Origin: Mucilaginibacter cryoferens
GTDB taxonomy: Bacteria; Bacteroidota; Bacteroidia; Sphingobacteriales; Sphingobacteriaceae
NCBI RefSeq assembly: GCF_014205845.1
Contig: NZ_JACHCR010000004.1
Span: 1-64,000 of the forward strand
DNA: 64,000 bases
Reading direction: 5' to 3'
Both the position numbers and the translations under genes were made by a program. Shown one piece after another: positions 24,331 to 32,492 of the stretch; within the stretch, counting starts at the first letter, position 1; the number at the start of each line of letters is the position of its first letter. The notes below the pieces were generated by a model. The model worked only from the letters and a program-made list of their open reading frames with translations. It made no database searches and was not told the DNA's origin.

Positions 24331-25511
24331 ACCCTGCAAAGCAATCCCTTTAAATATTCGCCCTCGGGGAATGATGCCCTTACGGGATGGTCTTCGGGTT
24401 GGTGAAACTGGTAGATGAATTGTACCTGTTTACCGGCATCTAAAGCAGCCCAGGCAAGTACCTGTTTAAACGTTTCCATATCCATAGCGCCAGAGCAGGA
24501 ATAGGTGGCCAGCAGGCCGCCTTCGTTCAGTAAAAGCATACCTAAACGGTTCAGATCTTTATAGGCACGGGAGGCCCTGGTTAAGGCCGAGCGTGATGGT
24601 GCGTATTTGGGTGGATCGAGCACAATAACATCAAACTTTTCGCCGTCGTCCCTAAATTTGCGCAATTGGGTGTTCACATCAGATTTAATGGCGCTGTGTT
24701 TATCGACATCCAGCTTATTAAGTAAAATATTTTCCTTCAAAGTTTCTATAGCCAGGGCCGAACTATCCACACTGGTTACCGATGCCGCGCCGTTTTTTAA
24801 GCTGTTGAGTGTAAAACCACCGGTATAGCAAAAGCAATCCAACACCTTTTTGTTTTTGGCGTAGGATGCCAGTATATGGCGGTTATCGCGCTGATCGCAA
24901 TAGAAGCCGGATTTTTGACCTTCGGTGATGTTGATGCCGTAAACTATGCCGTTTTCTAATACTTCCACAATTTCGGGCGGCGGGTTACCGGCTAAAACCT
25001 TGTTCTCGGTTTCGGCCATACCTTCATGCGCCCGGGATGTGGTATCGCTTTTGTCAGAGATGCTTTCGGGATTAAGCAATTTTTGAAGTTCATCAATAAT
25101 TACCGGCATCATGCGCTCCATGCCCGAGGTAAGTACCTGCACAGCTAAATGCCCGGCATATTTATCAACAATTAAACCAGGTAGATAGTCTGATTCGCTG
25201 AAAACCAGGCGGCAGGTGTTGGTGCCGTTTTCAAGTACATTGGCGCGGCTTTTAACAGCCGTGCCCAGTTTGCCGCGAAACCAGTCGTCGTTAATTTTCA
25301 CGTTTTCGTCCCATTCCAGCAGGCGCAAGGCAACGCGCGATTGATCGTTATAAAAGCCATAGGCCATAAAATCGCCTTTTGCATTAAGCAGGCGTACCAC
25401 ATCGCCATTGGCGGGTTTGCCCTTTACCTTATCAATAGCGCCCGAAAATACCCATGGGTGCCTTTGTACAACAGCTTTCTCTTTGCCTTTACTTAATATA
25501 ACATCAATCAT
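24324..25511 (-). CDS. Class I SAM-dependent rRNA methyltransferase (RlmI-like)
   Basis: A 395-residue protein with an N-terminal PUA domain (about 1-75, RHPWVFSGAIDKVKG), a linking domain and a Rossmann methyltransferase domain. Visible motifs are YCDQRDNRHILA, VLDCFCYTGGFTLNSLKNGA (SAM binding) and the catalytic VLDPPKYAPSRSAL. This order is that of RlmI, which methylates a cytosine of 23S rRNA to m5C, although the family also has other targets. The gene is convergent with the DUF559 element. The loop at about 165-195 (SISDKSDTTSRAHEGMAETE) looks like a species-specific insertion. Confidence 0.9.
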   Translation of the reverse strand: MIDVILSKGKEKAVVQRHPWVFSGAIDKVKGKPANGDVVRLLNAKGDFMAYGFYNDQSRVALRLLEWDENVKINDDWFRGKLGTAVKSRANVLENGTNTCRLVFSESDYLPGLIVDKYAGHLAVQVLTSGMERMMPVIIDELQKLLNPESISDKSDTTSRAHEGMAETENKVLAGNPPPEIVEVLENGIVYGINITEGQKSGFYCDQRDNRHILASYAKNKKVLDCFCYTGGFTLNSLKNGAASVTSVDSSALAIETLKENILLNKLDVDKHSAIKSDVNTQLRKFRDDGEKFDVIVLDPPKYAPSRSALTRASRAYKDLNRLGMLLLNEGGLLATYSCSGAMDMETFKQVLAWAALDAGKQVQFIYQFHQPEDHPVRASFPEGEYLKGLLCRVF

Positions 25512-25873
25512 GCTGCAAAGGTAATAAATTGGAGAGTAGTTGATTGGGTTGGATTTAGTTAGAATAGGTTGGTTGGGTTGTGTTAGATTAAAAAGCTATT
25601 TGATTAGATAGAAATTTACCCACTCAGTATATCAAGGTGTACCCGATTGCGCTACCGGGGTTGGTCCCGCACACCTTTAAATTATTAAAGAAAAAGATAA
25701 GTAATCAACTAATCCAACCTGTTTTAACTTAACCCAATCCAACCTATTCTAACTGAATCCAACCCAATCAACCATTCTCTATTCACCTCAATTAAACTAT
25801 TTTACATTTTATTACTCCAACACAATATTTCCCGATTAAAAACATTTGGTATCTTAGTATCCGAAACATAAAA
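25512..25873. repeat. Intergenic region with GATTGGGTTGG word inverted repeat
   Basis: Arms at about 25540-25582 and 25728-25775 are inverted copies built of variants of GGTTGG, GATTGGG and TTAGAATAGG words. Between them, 25620-25690 holds a GC-richer stretch (GCTACCGGGGTTGG and neighbours) with no recognisable gene. The region upstream of 25874 contains TATCTTAG at 25850, a weak -7 candidate for the next gene. Confidence 0.75.
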
Positions 25874-26722
25874 ATGAAAAAAACTTACTTACTGGTAGCC
25901 ACCATGCTGTTAGCATGCTTGAGCTATAAAAGCTATGCCCAGGTACCCCGCATACCCGAGGCCAGTTCAACCCAAACCCTTATTCAGGATTTTGGATTGG
26001 GAAAAATTACCGTTACCTACTCGCGCCCAAATGTTAAAGACCGCAAAATATTTGGTGGTATTATTCCATGGGGCCAGGTTTGGCGTACTGGTGCCAACGC
26101 TGCAACAACCATCACTTTTACAGAAAAGGTGCTGATTGAAGGCAACAGTGTACCCGCCGGTACCTATTCGCTCTTTAGCATTCCCGAAAAAAATGAGTGG
26201 ACCATTATTTTAAATAAAGTGGTTAAGCAATGGGGAGCATATAGCTATAAGCAATCTGAAGATTTTTTGCGCTTTAATATAAAACCTACCCGGGTAAGCG
26301 AAAAAAGAGAGACCTTTACCATGGCTTTTGCCAACAGTACCACAAAATCATCTGATCTGTACCTGGTTTGGGACCGTACTGCGGCCAAGATCCATCTTGA
26401 AACCGATGATGATGCCAAAATAACGGCCAACATTGATGAGTTGATGAAGGGCGACAGAAGACCATACTACTTTAACGCCATTCAGTACTATTACGAAAAC
26501 AATAAAGACGTTGATAAAGCTTTAGGCTGGGTTTACGAAGCCGAAAAAATAGATGCTAAAGGCCCTTGGTTTAAACTGTGGGAATCGCGCCTGTTGCTGC
26601 GCAAAGGGGATAAAGCCGGAGCCATTGCAGCAGCCGAAGCCGGGATAGCCCTTGCAAAAAGCAGTAAAGATGATGAATATGAACGCCTGAATAAAGAAGC
26701 GCTGGATCACGCAAAGAGTTAA
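25874..26722 (+). CDS. Exported DUF2911 protein
   Basis: A 282-residue protein with signal peptide MKKTYLLVATMLLACLSYKS (1-20, cleaved near YAQ). Residues about 30-180 match DUF2911: DFGLGKITVTYSRPNVKDRK, IPWGQVWRTGANAATTI and AGTYSLFSIPEKNEWTIILN. A helical TPR-like tail (about 195-280, KALGWVYEAEKI, GDKAGAIAAAEAGIALA) follows. The biochemical function of DUF2911 is unknown; members are periplasmic or lipoproteins in Bacteroidota. A perfect bidirectional terminator lies after the gene. Confidence 0.9.
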   Translation: MKKTYLLVATMLLACLSYKSYAQVPRIPEASSTQTLIQDFGLGKITVTYSRPNVKDRKIFGGIIPWGQVWRTGANAATTITFTEKVLIEGNSVPAGTYSLFSIPEKNEWTIILNKVVKQWGAYSYKQSEDFLRFNIKPTRVSEKRETFTMAFANSTTKSSDLYLVWDRTAAKIHLETDDDAKITANIDELMKGDRRPYYFNAIQYYYENNKDVDKALGWVYEAEKIDAKGPWFKLWESRLLLRKGDKAGAIAAAEAGIALAKSSKDDEYERLNKEALDHAKS

Positions 26723-26770
26723 GATTTTTTGCGCTGTATTTTTTATCAGAGATACACTTAGAACAGTAAT

Positions 26771-26817
26771 AAACAAAACGAGCCTTAAAGCAATATGCTT
26801 TAAGGCTCGTTTTGTTT
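26771..26817. terminator. Bidirectional terminator between convergent genes
   Basis: A perfect 21-bp stem, 26771-26791 with 26797-26817, with loop AATAT. An A run flanks one side and a T run the other, so it can stop both the DUF2911 gene and the convergent lipoprotein gene. Confidence 0.92.
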
Positions 26818-27811
26818 ATTTAAGCTTTTGCTTCATATCAAAATGGTCTACCGTTTTAACGCCGGTTGGCCACTCGTTAAAGGCCGAGTATAAAACATAT
26901 TTATTTTCCTGATCGAGGCCCGGGATGGTTTTGTCTATCACTTTCTGTATCTGTTCGTTTTCTTTTTTAACCGCGGTAGTATCGCTCAATTTAATATTGG
27001 TAAGGTAATAGATCATCGGGAAATCGCCATCGGGGGTTGTCTGATTAAAGATCCTGATTATCTCGAGGTGAACAGGTGCGCCTTTTATAGCCAGAGGTAC
27101 ACGGTATTTGGCCGATACCTGGTTTAATACTTTGCTGTAAAATTCACTCATGGCTGTTTCATCATCATATTTCCAGATGCTGCTTGGGCGGGTACAATTA
27201 ATAGCAGAGGCACCGGTATTAAGGGCGTTTACCAGGTAGCCTTTGCCATAGCTGGCTTCGGCGGCTTTAAATAGCTCCGGCGCATTTTTGCCATTTTTTG
27301 CATAGGCATTTGCCTCCAGCTGGTTAAGTTTCCATCCGTAATCAAACTTGCAATAAACGGCGGTTATCATATACTGATTAGGGATGTTTTTGGGTATAAA
27401 GCAGGCAATGTACATTTCTTTAACACCACCGGGGCAAAATATACTATACTTGCTGCCATCGGGCAGTGCCGATTTTATAGTATCGCCATGAATAAAACGG
27501 TTAACTACGTAGTACTCCTCTAGTAAAGAGTAGGTCCCCTCTTTAAATCGGTTGCTCACCAGCTCTACCTGGCGTTTTTTATTGGATACCAATATAAAAT
27601 CCTGCGACATGATGGATTCTAACTGAGCTTCGTCATTGGTTTTAAGGACATTAAATAGTTTATCGTTTAAATCATGAAAACGGCTCTGATCGCTTGAGCT
27701 GATCTTTTCATTTTTATAAATACCGGGGGCGCTGGGCGCTCCGCAGCTTTGTAGAACAAAAATGATCAATAAAAGGGCGGCAATCCTTGTAAATGGCTTA
27801 ATAGTTTGCAT
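26816..27811 (-). CDS. Hypothetical lipoprotein, 331 aa
   Basis: The N-terminus MQTIKPFTRIAALLLIIFVL is followed by QSCGAPS, a lipobox with Cys at 23. The next segment (HDLNDKLFNVLKTNDEAQ, IMSQDFILVSNKK) resembles an NTF2-like fold used by many lipoproteins to bind small ligands. The rest is mixed alpha/beta without a pattern I recognise. It is monocistronic, convergent with the DUF2911 gene and divergent from a second lipoprotein gene 118 nt away. Function unknown. Confidence 0.82.
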   Translation of the reverse strand: MQTIKPFTRIAALLLIIFVLQSCGAPSAPGIYKNEKISSSDQSRFHDLNDKLFNVLKTNDEAQLESIMSQDFILVSNKKRQVELVSNRFKEGTYSLLEEYYVVNRFIHGDTIKSALPDGSKYSIFCPGGVKEMYIACFIPKNIPNQYMITAVYCKFDYGWKLNQLEANAYAKNGKNAPELFKAAEASYGKGYLVNALNTGASAINCTRPSSIWKYDDETAMSEFYSKVLNQVSAKYRVPLAIKGAPVHLEIIRIFNQTTPDGDFPMIYYLTNIKLSDTTAVKKENEQIQKVIDKTIPGLDQENKYVLYSAFNEWPTGVKTVDHFDMKQKLK

Positions 27812-27929
27812 TTTTCAAATTGTAAAAGGTTGTAGTTACGATGATACATATTTTATTGTTATCCGGGAATAATTTAGTGTAGCATTTTCGTTATTTTTAA
27901 CGTAAGGCTATTAATAAACCTGATTGTCA

Positions 27930-28379
27930 ATGAGAAAGTTATTGTTGATTGCCTTTGCGGCCATTTTGATAGTAAGTTGCAAAAAAGATAATACTATTGC
28001 GGTTCCCAACCTTACAGGTAGCTGGGAATATCGCGGTACGCTGTGTTTTTGTGTACCACCTACCGATACAACAGCGTCGAAACCAGGCAACGGCACAATC
28101 TATAGCTTTAATGGCAACACTTACAAGCATTATATTAAACATGTGCTGAAAAAAAGCGGTACTTTTAAACTAATAAGGGATGCTGTGGATGCCGGTGCAG
28201 ATGCCAGGATCAGGATAATTTTTGATAATGACACAGATATTGCCAATGTTAAATATATTACCGTTGAAGGCTTAAAGCTTACTATATCGGGCTCGGTAGG
28301 TATAGTGGCAGATGGCCCGGAAGATAAATATGAAAAACAACTGTCGTCGCTGGTTGAAAAAGGTAGAATAAGTAATTAA
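27930..28379 (+). CDS. Small hypothetical lipoprotein, about 149 aa
   Basis: MRKLLLIAFAAILIVSCKKD is a lipoprotein signal with the lipobox IVSC. The mature part (about 130 residues) begins NLTGSWEYRG, the pattern of lipocalin-like Bacteroidota lipoproteins, and continues with beta-rich sequence. An in-frame TTG two codons upstream is possible, but ATG at 27930 fits better. It is convergent with the tRNA array. Function unknown. Confidence 0.8.
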   Translation: MRKLLLIAFAAILIVSCKKDNTIAVPNLTGSWEYRGTLCFCVPPTDTTASKPGNGTIYSFNGNTYKHYIKHVLKKSGTFKLIRDAVDAGADARIRIIFDNDTDIANVKYITVEGLKLTISGSVGIVADGPEDKYEKQLSSLVEKGRISN

Positions 28380-28418
28380 TATGTATTATTGTTGTTATTA
28401 AATAAGTGTATGCATAGG

Positions 28419-28490
28419 TCTCCCTGTATGGATTTGAACCACGACTATCTGAAGCAAAATGCGATGTGCTGTCAATTGCACCACGGGGAA
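28419..28490 (-). tRNA. tRNA-Gln-like (UUG), poorly paired
   Basis: The D arm GTGC/GCAC is perfect, the T loop is TTCAAAT, and the acceptor stem has one mismatch. The loop TTTTGCT gives anticodon UUG (Gln), with an atypical C at position 37. The anticodon stem TCGCA/TCAGA has two internal mismatches and the T stem one. It may be a decaying gene or a tRNA-like molecule with non-canonical folding. It is last in the array, 9 nt from tRNA-Cys. Confidence 0.6.
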
Positions 28491-28499
28491 ATATAAAAG

Positions 28500-28572
28500 A
28501 GGTTGGTACTGGATTCGAACCTGTGAGCATTCCTTTTGCAGAGGACTCCCTTAACCACTCGGGCAACCAACC
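28500..28572 (-). tRNA. tRNA-Cys (GCA)
   Basis: The acceptor stem GGTTGGT/ACCAACC is perfect and the discriminator is U, the Cys identity base. The loop CTGCAAA gives anticodon GCA. The anticodon stem has four good pairs with one mismatch at the base, and the T stem (ACAGG/CCAGT) has one mismatch. No CCA is encoded. Confidence 0.8.
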
Positions 28573-28655
28573 AAACGTAATAGCGACTCACTATCCTGTT
28601 AAAATGTTAAAACTCATTGTTTGTCTTTTCTTTATTTATAATCAACGTGTTATAG

Positions 28656-28728
28656 TGGAAATAAAAGGACTCGAACCTTTAACCGACACCGTATAAGGGT
28701 GCTGCTCTCACCATTGAGCTATATTTCC
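28656..28728 (-). tRNA. tRNA-Ile (UAU anticodon)
   Basis: This is the best-folded member. The acceptor is GGAAATA/TATTTCC, the D stem GCTC/GAGC, the anticodon stem GCACC/GGTGT and the T stem AAAGG/CCTTT, all fully paired with one G-U. The loop CTTATAC places UAU at 34-36, reading AUA (Ile). Most bacteria read AUA with a CAU tRNA modified by TilS, so a UAU tRNA is rare. Confidence 0.87.
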
Positions 28729-28731
28729 TTG

Positions 28732-28805
28732 TAGGGTAACCCGGACTCGAACCAGGAGCCTCCACATCCCAAATGTGGTAATCTGACCAATTGATATACT
28801 ACCCT
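28732..28805 (-). tRNA. tRNA-Pro (UGG)
   Basis: The acceptor AGGGTAG/TTACCCT pairs with one G-U. The anticodon stem CCACA/TGTGG is perfect, with loop TTTGGGA and anticodon UGG. The T stem CCTGG/CCGGG is complete and the D stem is weak (3 pairs). It is first in the array and only 3 nt before tRNA-Ile. Confidence 0.87.
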
Positions 28806-28811
28806 GAAAAC

Positions 28812-28843
28812 AAAAAATCCCCTTAGATTTACCTAAGAGGATT
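28812..28843 (-). terminator. Intrinsic terminator directly upstream of the tRNA array
   Basis: On the minus strand AATCCTCTTAG pairs over 11 bp with CTAAGGGGATT (one G-U) and is followed by six T. The T run ends 6 nt before the first base of tRNA-Pro, so no separate promoter fits between them. Confidence 0.8.
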
Positions 28844-28983
28844 GCATTACTTTATATCGTTTTTATGAATACATAGCTATCTCCTCTGATAAATCAGTTG
28901 CGGGAATTGGCCGGGTATACATATTGTATTTTTCATGATGCAATGATACGTAAATATTTATTAAACAAGAAATAAAATATTAT

Positions 28984-29489
28984 TTATTTGATTTCGATTA
29001 TTTCTCCGCTCAATATCCCAATCAATCTATCTTTTGCCGGCGTGCTTTCTGATTTATAAGCAAGAATTGTCATCAAGTATATAAATAGTAACAGCGCGAG
29101 CGGAATAAAAACCCGAATGGAAACATTTTTTTCAATTATAGATTCACTTAGTATGGCAATTATTGCGCAAAAGAGAAAAAAAGTCACCACACATATAAAT
29201 GCTAATACGACGGGATGTAATCCCATTTTTACGATAATCCGGCTTCCGTTTTTATACGCAACTATCTCGCCCTTAATTTGAGGATTGAAAGAATTACGGC
29301 CTGTAATATCAGGTTCAAATTCAAATTCTCCGTTAAGGGCATAGTCTTTAAAATAGGTACCAGCAGCTGAGCGGCCAAAATCCAGAAATCTATTGCTTCG
29401 CGGCGAAACTTCTTTTTCAAGCACCTTCTGTGCCTCTTCGGGCTTTAATGGAGTATCTATAAAAAATGGTTATAAGGCAGGTATTTCAT
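28984..29489 (-). pseudogene. Frameshifted membrane protein gene, paralogue of 29687-30193
   Basis: The intact part (GTG at 29424 to 28984, 146 aa) carries a soluble N-terminal region with FEPDITGRNSFNPQIKGEI, two membrane helices at about 70-92 and 103-125, and a C-terminal tail. Upstream, ATG at 29489 opens MKYLPYNHF, which matches the start MNYLPYDNF of the neighbouring paralogue, but the frame hits TAG after a run of six A (plus strand, 29461-29466). One additional base there restores FIDTPLKPEEAQKVLEKEV, parallel to the paralogue. So the gene is broken by one missing base, unless this is a sequencing error or a slippage site. Function unknown. Confidence 0.75.
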
Positions 29490-29686
29490 TAATGGTAAAT
29501 TACAGCTCTTTTTGAACATTCAGATTCATTTTCAAAAAAGAATAAAAATAATTTCTACTGCGTAAAATAGACTGCACGGCGCTTCCCAATCTTTATATCA
29601 TCAAAACAAATAAATAGAGGTAACAGTTAAGTTTTACCTGTTAAGCAAAATAGATTATGAGTTCACCCTCAACACAGGCTTTGTAG

Positions 29687-30193
29687 TTATTTAACATCTG
29701 TTAACCTGCCGTTTAATAAGCCAACTAACCTAGTTTTGGTAGCACTGCTCTCAAACTTATAAGCCAGGGTAGCAAACAGGTAAATACAAGCCAGCATCAA
29801 TAAAAGGGGCAGATCGGGGAGGCCAAACTTTTCTTTATTTGTTTTGCTTATTACAATTGCCAGTTCGGCAGCTAAAAGCAATATCAAAGCTATACACATG
29901 CAAACAGAAAACCAGGGGTTTAAGGCCATTTTTATAAAAACCCTGCTTCCGTTTCGGTATACTGATATAGAACCCTTAATTTGTGGATTGAAAGAGGCAA
30001 GGCCGGTAATATCAGGCTGAAAAGCAAACCTGTCTTTTTTAACTATTCCCTTAAAATAGAAGTTGCTTTTGGAGTTGCCAAAGATCGAAAATGAGGTACG
30101 GCGCGGGGCTACTTCTTTTTTTAACTTGTATTGCACCTGCTCGGGCTTTAGCGGGGTATCTATATAAAAGTTATCGTAAGGCAGATAATTCAT
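29687..30193 (-). CDS. Hypothetical two-helix membrane protein, 168 aa
   Basis: A 168-residue protein with a soluble N-terminal half (MNYLPYDNFYIDTPLKPEQV, then FQPDITGLASFNPQIKGSIS and YRNGSRVFIKMAL). Two membrane helices follow at about 92-115 (WFSVCMCIALILLLAAELAI) and 127-147, ending in a short tail. The layout resembles small Bacteroidota membrane proteins with a PH-like or beta domain before the helices, but I do not recognise the family. The adjacent frameshifted gene is a clear tandem paralogue. Confidence 0.75.
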   Translation of the reverse strand: MNYLPYDNFYIDTPLKPEQVQYKLKKEVAPRRTSFSIFGNSKSNFYFKGIVKKDRFAFQPDITGLASFNPQIKGSISVYRNGSRVFIKMALNPWFSVCMCIALILLLAAELAIVISKTNKEKFGLPDLPLLLMLACIYLFATLAYKFESSATKTRLVGLLNGRLTDVK

Positions 30194-30254
30194 ATCACGA
30201 TTAATGTTAATAGTACAGGATCAGTTTATCTCTTGATGACACTCAGTATAAGGG

Positions 30255-30479
30255 CTATTTAACCAACAGCTGTTTCTTTAAACTACGCTTGTAATTGTTT
30301 TGAATAATTTTGTTGAAATAGGTGGGCGAATTGCTTACCGCAGTTTGTTGTTGACCACCGTAAGAATCATTAAACTGCTTAAACCGAAATTTATATAACT
30401 CCGGATTTTCTGTTGACAGTTGCTGTGCATAACCCTCCCAAAATACCTGGTTGGTCATTTCGATAAATAATTCTAACAT
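30255..30479 (-). CDS. Small hypothetical protein, 74 aa
   Basis: A 74-residue soluble protein starting MLELFIEMTNQVFWEGYAQQ, with aromatic and Gln-rich content and a basic C-terminus (NNYKRSLKKQLLVK). It has no signal or membrane segment and no domain I recognise. It lies 62 nt upstream of the two-helix membrane protein gene on the same strand, so they may be co-transcribed. It could be a small regulator or immunity-type protein, but nothing in the sequence proves this. Confidence 0.5.
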   Translation of the reverse strand: MLELFIEMTNQVFWEGYAQQLSTENPELYKFRFKQFNDSYGGQQQTAVSNSPTYFNKIIQNNYKRSLKKQLLVK

Positions 30480-30673
30480 AGCTTAGGTTGTAAAAAGTAA
30501 ATGTTGTTTTATGTAGATCAATTATTCAAAACTCAATAATTAATTAAAAAGAAAACTGACATATACTTTAACAAAACAGACGTTTTGATAGTTAAAATGG
30601 CTTAGATAGACGTAACGCGGTTATTTATAAAACTGCCGCTAAAAACGGTGGCCTCTTTTTAACCTTACAGCAA

Positions 30674-31228
30674 TTGCTTAAATATATAGACAACATATTG
30701 TGTGTTAAATTTTATGTGGATATATTTAACATACCAATCAACCAAATAGTGCCCAAAGAAGAAGTATCAGATCTGCTCAGGTTTTTGTATGAGTTTTCTC
30801 CGGAGGTAAGGGAAAAAGCCCTGTGGCTGCGTGAGTTTGTATGGGATCGGTATCCGCAGGCCAACGAACTTATTTACGATAATTATAACGCGCTGGCCTT
30901 CGGCTGGTCGGTAACAGAAAAGTTGGGGCAAACCTTTTGTTCGGTAGCGGTATACCGCTCTACCAATCAAAACCTACATTTCGGGTTTTATTGGGGATCA
31001 GAAATTGCCGACCCTCAAAAGCTTTTATTAGGCAATGGCAGCCAATACCGGTATATACTTGTTAATGATCTTGATGATTTTCCGAAGGATTACATCATCG
31101 CGTTGATTGAGCAGGCCTGGCAAAATGCCTTGGCAAAAGTTAAAAGCCCTAAAGATATTGTTCATGGTAAAACCATACTTAAAATGACATCGCCGGTAAA
31201 AAGGGAGAAAAAGGCGAAGGGCAAATAA
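30674..31228 (+). CDS. DUF1801/YdhG-like domain protein
   Basis: Up to 184 residues from a TTG at 30674; a GTG at 30749 (VPKEEVSDLLRFL) gives a more compact protein of about 159 residues and may be the true start. The segment LIYDNYNALAFGWSVTEK, then FCSVAVYRSTNQNLHFGFYWG, matches the DUF1801/YdhG pattern, which is related in fold to frataxin-like or SRPBCC-associated small proteins. The C-terminus is very basic (KREKKAKGK). The function is not known. It stands alone before a small exported protein gene. Confidence 0.65.
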   Translation: MLKYIDNILCVKFYVDIFNIPINQIVPKEEVSDLLRFLYEFSPEVREKALWLREFVWDRYPQANELIYDNYNALAFGWSVTEKLGQTFCSVAVYRSTNQNLHFGFYWGSEIADPQKLLLGNGSQYRYILVNDLDDFPKDYIIALIEQAWQNALAKVKSPKDIVHGKTILKMTSPVKREKKAKGK

Positions 31229-31262
31229 TGTATTTTACCTTGCCATAACTAAAACAATTGCT

Positions 31263-31712
31263 ATGAGAATTTTAATAATATTTTTATTGATTGGAATGTT
31301 TTCTGAATTGTGCTTTGGCCAGATAAAAGAATCAAAGGATCAAGAGATAATAAAAAAAGCAAAGTTTATAAGTGTTTATAAAATAGACAGAAACGCTATC
31401 AATTGTTTTGACAAAAAAAACATAACGCTCATTGTGCGCAATAGCATTAGTACTTGCTTTCGGTTAAAAAAAAAATTGGGCCCGCTGTTAGCAAAACGTG
31501 TAGCTGCAATTTTTTTAAATAAACATTCATTTGAAAACAAGGATCAAAACTGTTTCACCACAGATTTTGGAATGATCCTTTTCGACGATAGGAAAAGGGT
31601 TATAGGAAATATTACGATGAGTTTGGTCTGCAATAATTTGTCATTTAATAATAGCGTGCCGTTAAAATTAACTAATAAGGCAAAAAATAAATTACTTGAA
31701 ATAATTAGGTAA
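31263..31712 (+). CDS. Small exported hypothetical protein, 149 aa
   Basis: MRILIIFLLIGMFSELCFGQ is a signal peptide, leaving a mature protein of about 129 residues rich in Lys and Asn, with four Cys spaced over the chain (CFDKK, STCFRL, NCFT and VCNN contexts) that could form disulphides. The composition is more AT-rich than neighbouring genes, which may indicate transfer. I do not recognise a domain. It lies 34 nt after the DUF1801-like gene. Confidence 0.6.
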   Translation: MRILIIFLLIGMFSELCFGQIKESKDQEIIKKAKFISVYKIDRNAINCFDKKNITLIVRNSISTCFRLKKKLGPLLAKRVAAIFLNKHSFENKDQNCFTTDFGMILFDDRKRVIGNITMSLVCNNLSFNNSVPLKLTNKAKNKLLEIIR

Positions 31713-31908
31713 TTAAATCTCTCGTTTACTCACCACAAGAATTGCCCTATAGGAGATTCGCAGGACCTTCCACTTCATTTTTATTTCACGCTATCTATTC
31801 AAAAAACATATATCTTAGTTTAATATTTAAACCTCAATCAGGCAAAATTAGCAGGCATTTCCGTAACATTTAGGCGGCTTGTTTGTCAATATAAAAATAC
31901 ATTATACA

Positions 31909-32484
31909 ATGGCTATTAATCTTCAAAAAGGACAAAAAATAGATATCGGGCTGTCTAAAATGACAGTTGGTTTGGGTTGGAACCCTAATGAGGGCACAGG
32001 TTATGATTTCGACCTCGATGTATCGGCTATCATGATAGATGCCAATCGCTTTGTACCCCAGGATGAGTTCTTCGTTTTTTATAACAATATCGATTCGCCA
32101 GACAGAGCGGTTCACCATACCGGCGATGATCCATCGGGCGGTAACAGCGATGGGGGAGACGACGAATCTATCAATATCGACCTGACTAAAGTAGATGGTA
32201 AAATTCAGGAGATCCTGTTTGTGGTAACCATCCACGAAGCACAGGCCCGCAGGCAAAACTTTGGCCAGGTACGCGACTCCTACATCCGCATCATCGACGA
32301 GCAAACCGGCAGCGAAGTTTGTAAATACGAACTGGGCGAAGATTTCTCTATCGAAACAGCCATTGAGTTTGGCCGTTTATACCGCCGCAGCGGTGCCTGG
32401 AAGTTTGAGGCATCGGGCGTGGGTTATAAAGAAGACCTGGCTTTCTTTTTAAGTAAATATTTTAAAGGACAGATCATTAAATAA
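31909..32484 (+). CDS. terD: TerD family protein (paralogue 1)
   Basis: A 191-residue TerD. The start at 31909 (MAINLQKGQKIDI) matches its paralogues, while an upstream in-frame ATG adds unlike residues. Calcium-binding acidic loops are present in YDFDLDVSAIMIDAN and in HHTGDDPSGGNSDGGDDESI, then the conserved TIHEAQARRQNFGQVRDSYI. TerD proteins are calcium-binding beta-sandwich proteins of tellurite, phage and chemical-stress resistance. It is the first gene of a ter cluster, followed after 8 nt by a second terD. Confidence 0.93.
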   Translation: MAINLQKGQKIDIGLSKMTVGLGWNPNEGTGYDFDLDVSAIMIDANRFVPQDEFFVFYNNIDSPDRAVHHTGDDPSGGNSDGGDDESINIDLTKVDGKIQEILFVVTIHEAQARRQNFGQVRDSYIRIIDEQTGSEVCKYELGEDFSIETAIEFGRLYRRSGAWKFEASGVGYKEDLAFFLSKYFKGQIIK

Positions 32485-32492
32485 ACAAGGTT

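Noticed and set aside
28578..28596. Plus-strand sequence TAATAGCGACTCACTATCC, close to the phage T7 promoter
   Set aside because: It has an extra G after TAATA and lacks the initiating GGG, so it should not be active, and it faces opposite to the tRNAs. Probably coincidence; vector contamination is unlikely because surrounding sequence is continuous with the array.
28282..28696. ORFs of 76-94 codons over the tRNA array on both strands
   Set aside because: They are composed of tRNA gene sequence and spacers, and are not coding.
28863..28922. 19-codon minus-strand ORF before the tRNA array
   Set aside because: Interesting as a possible leader peptide, but too short to support as a gene from sequence alone; kept only as part of the terminator finding.
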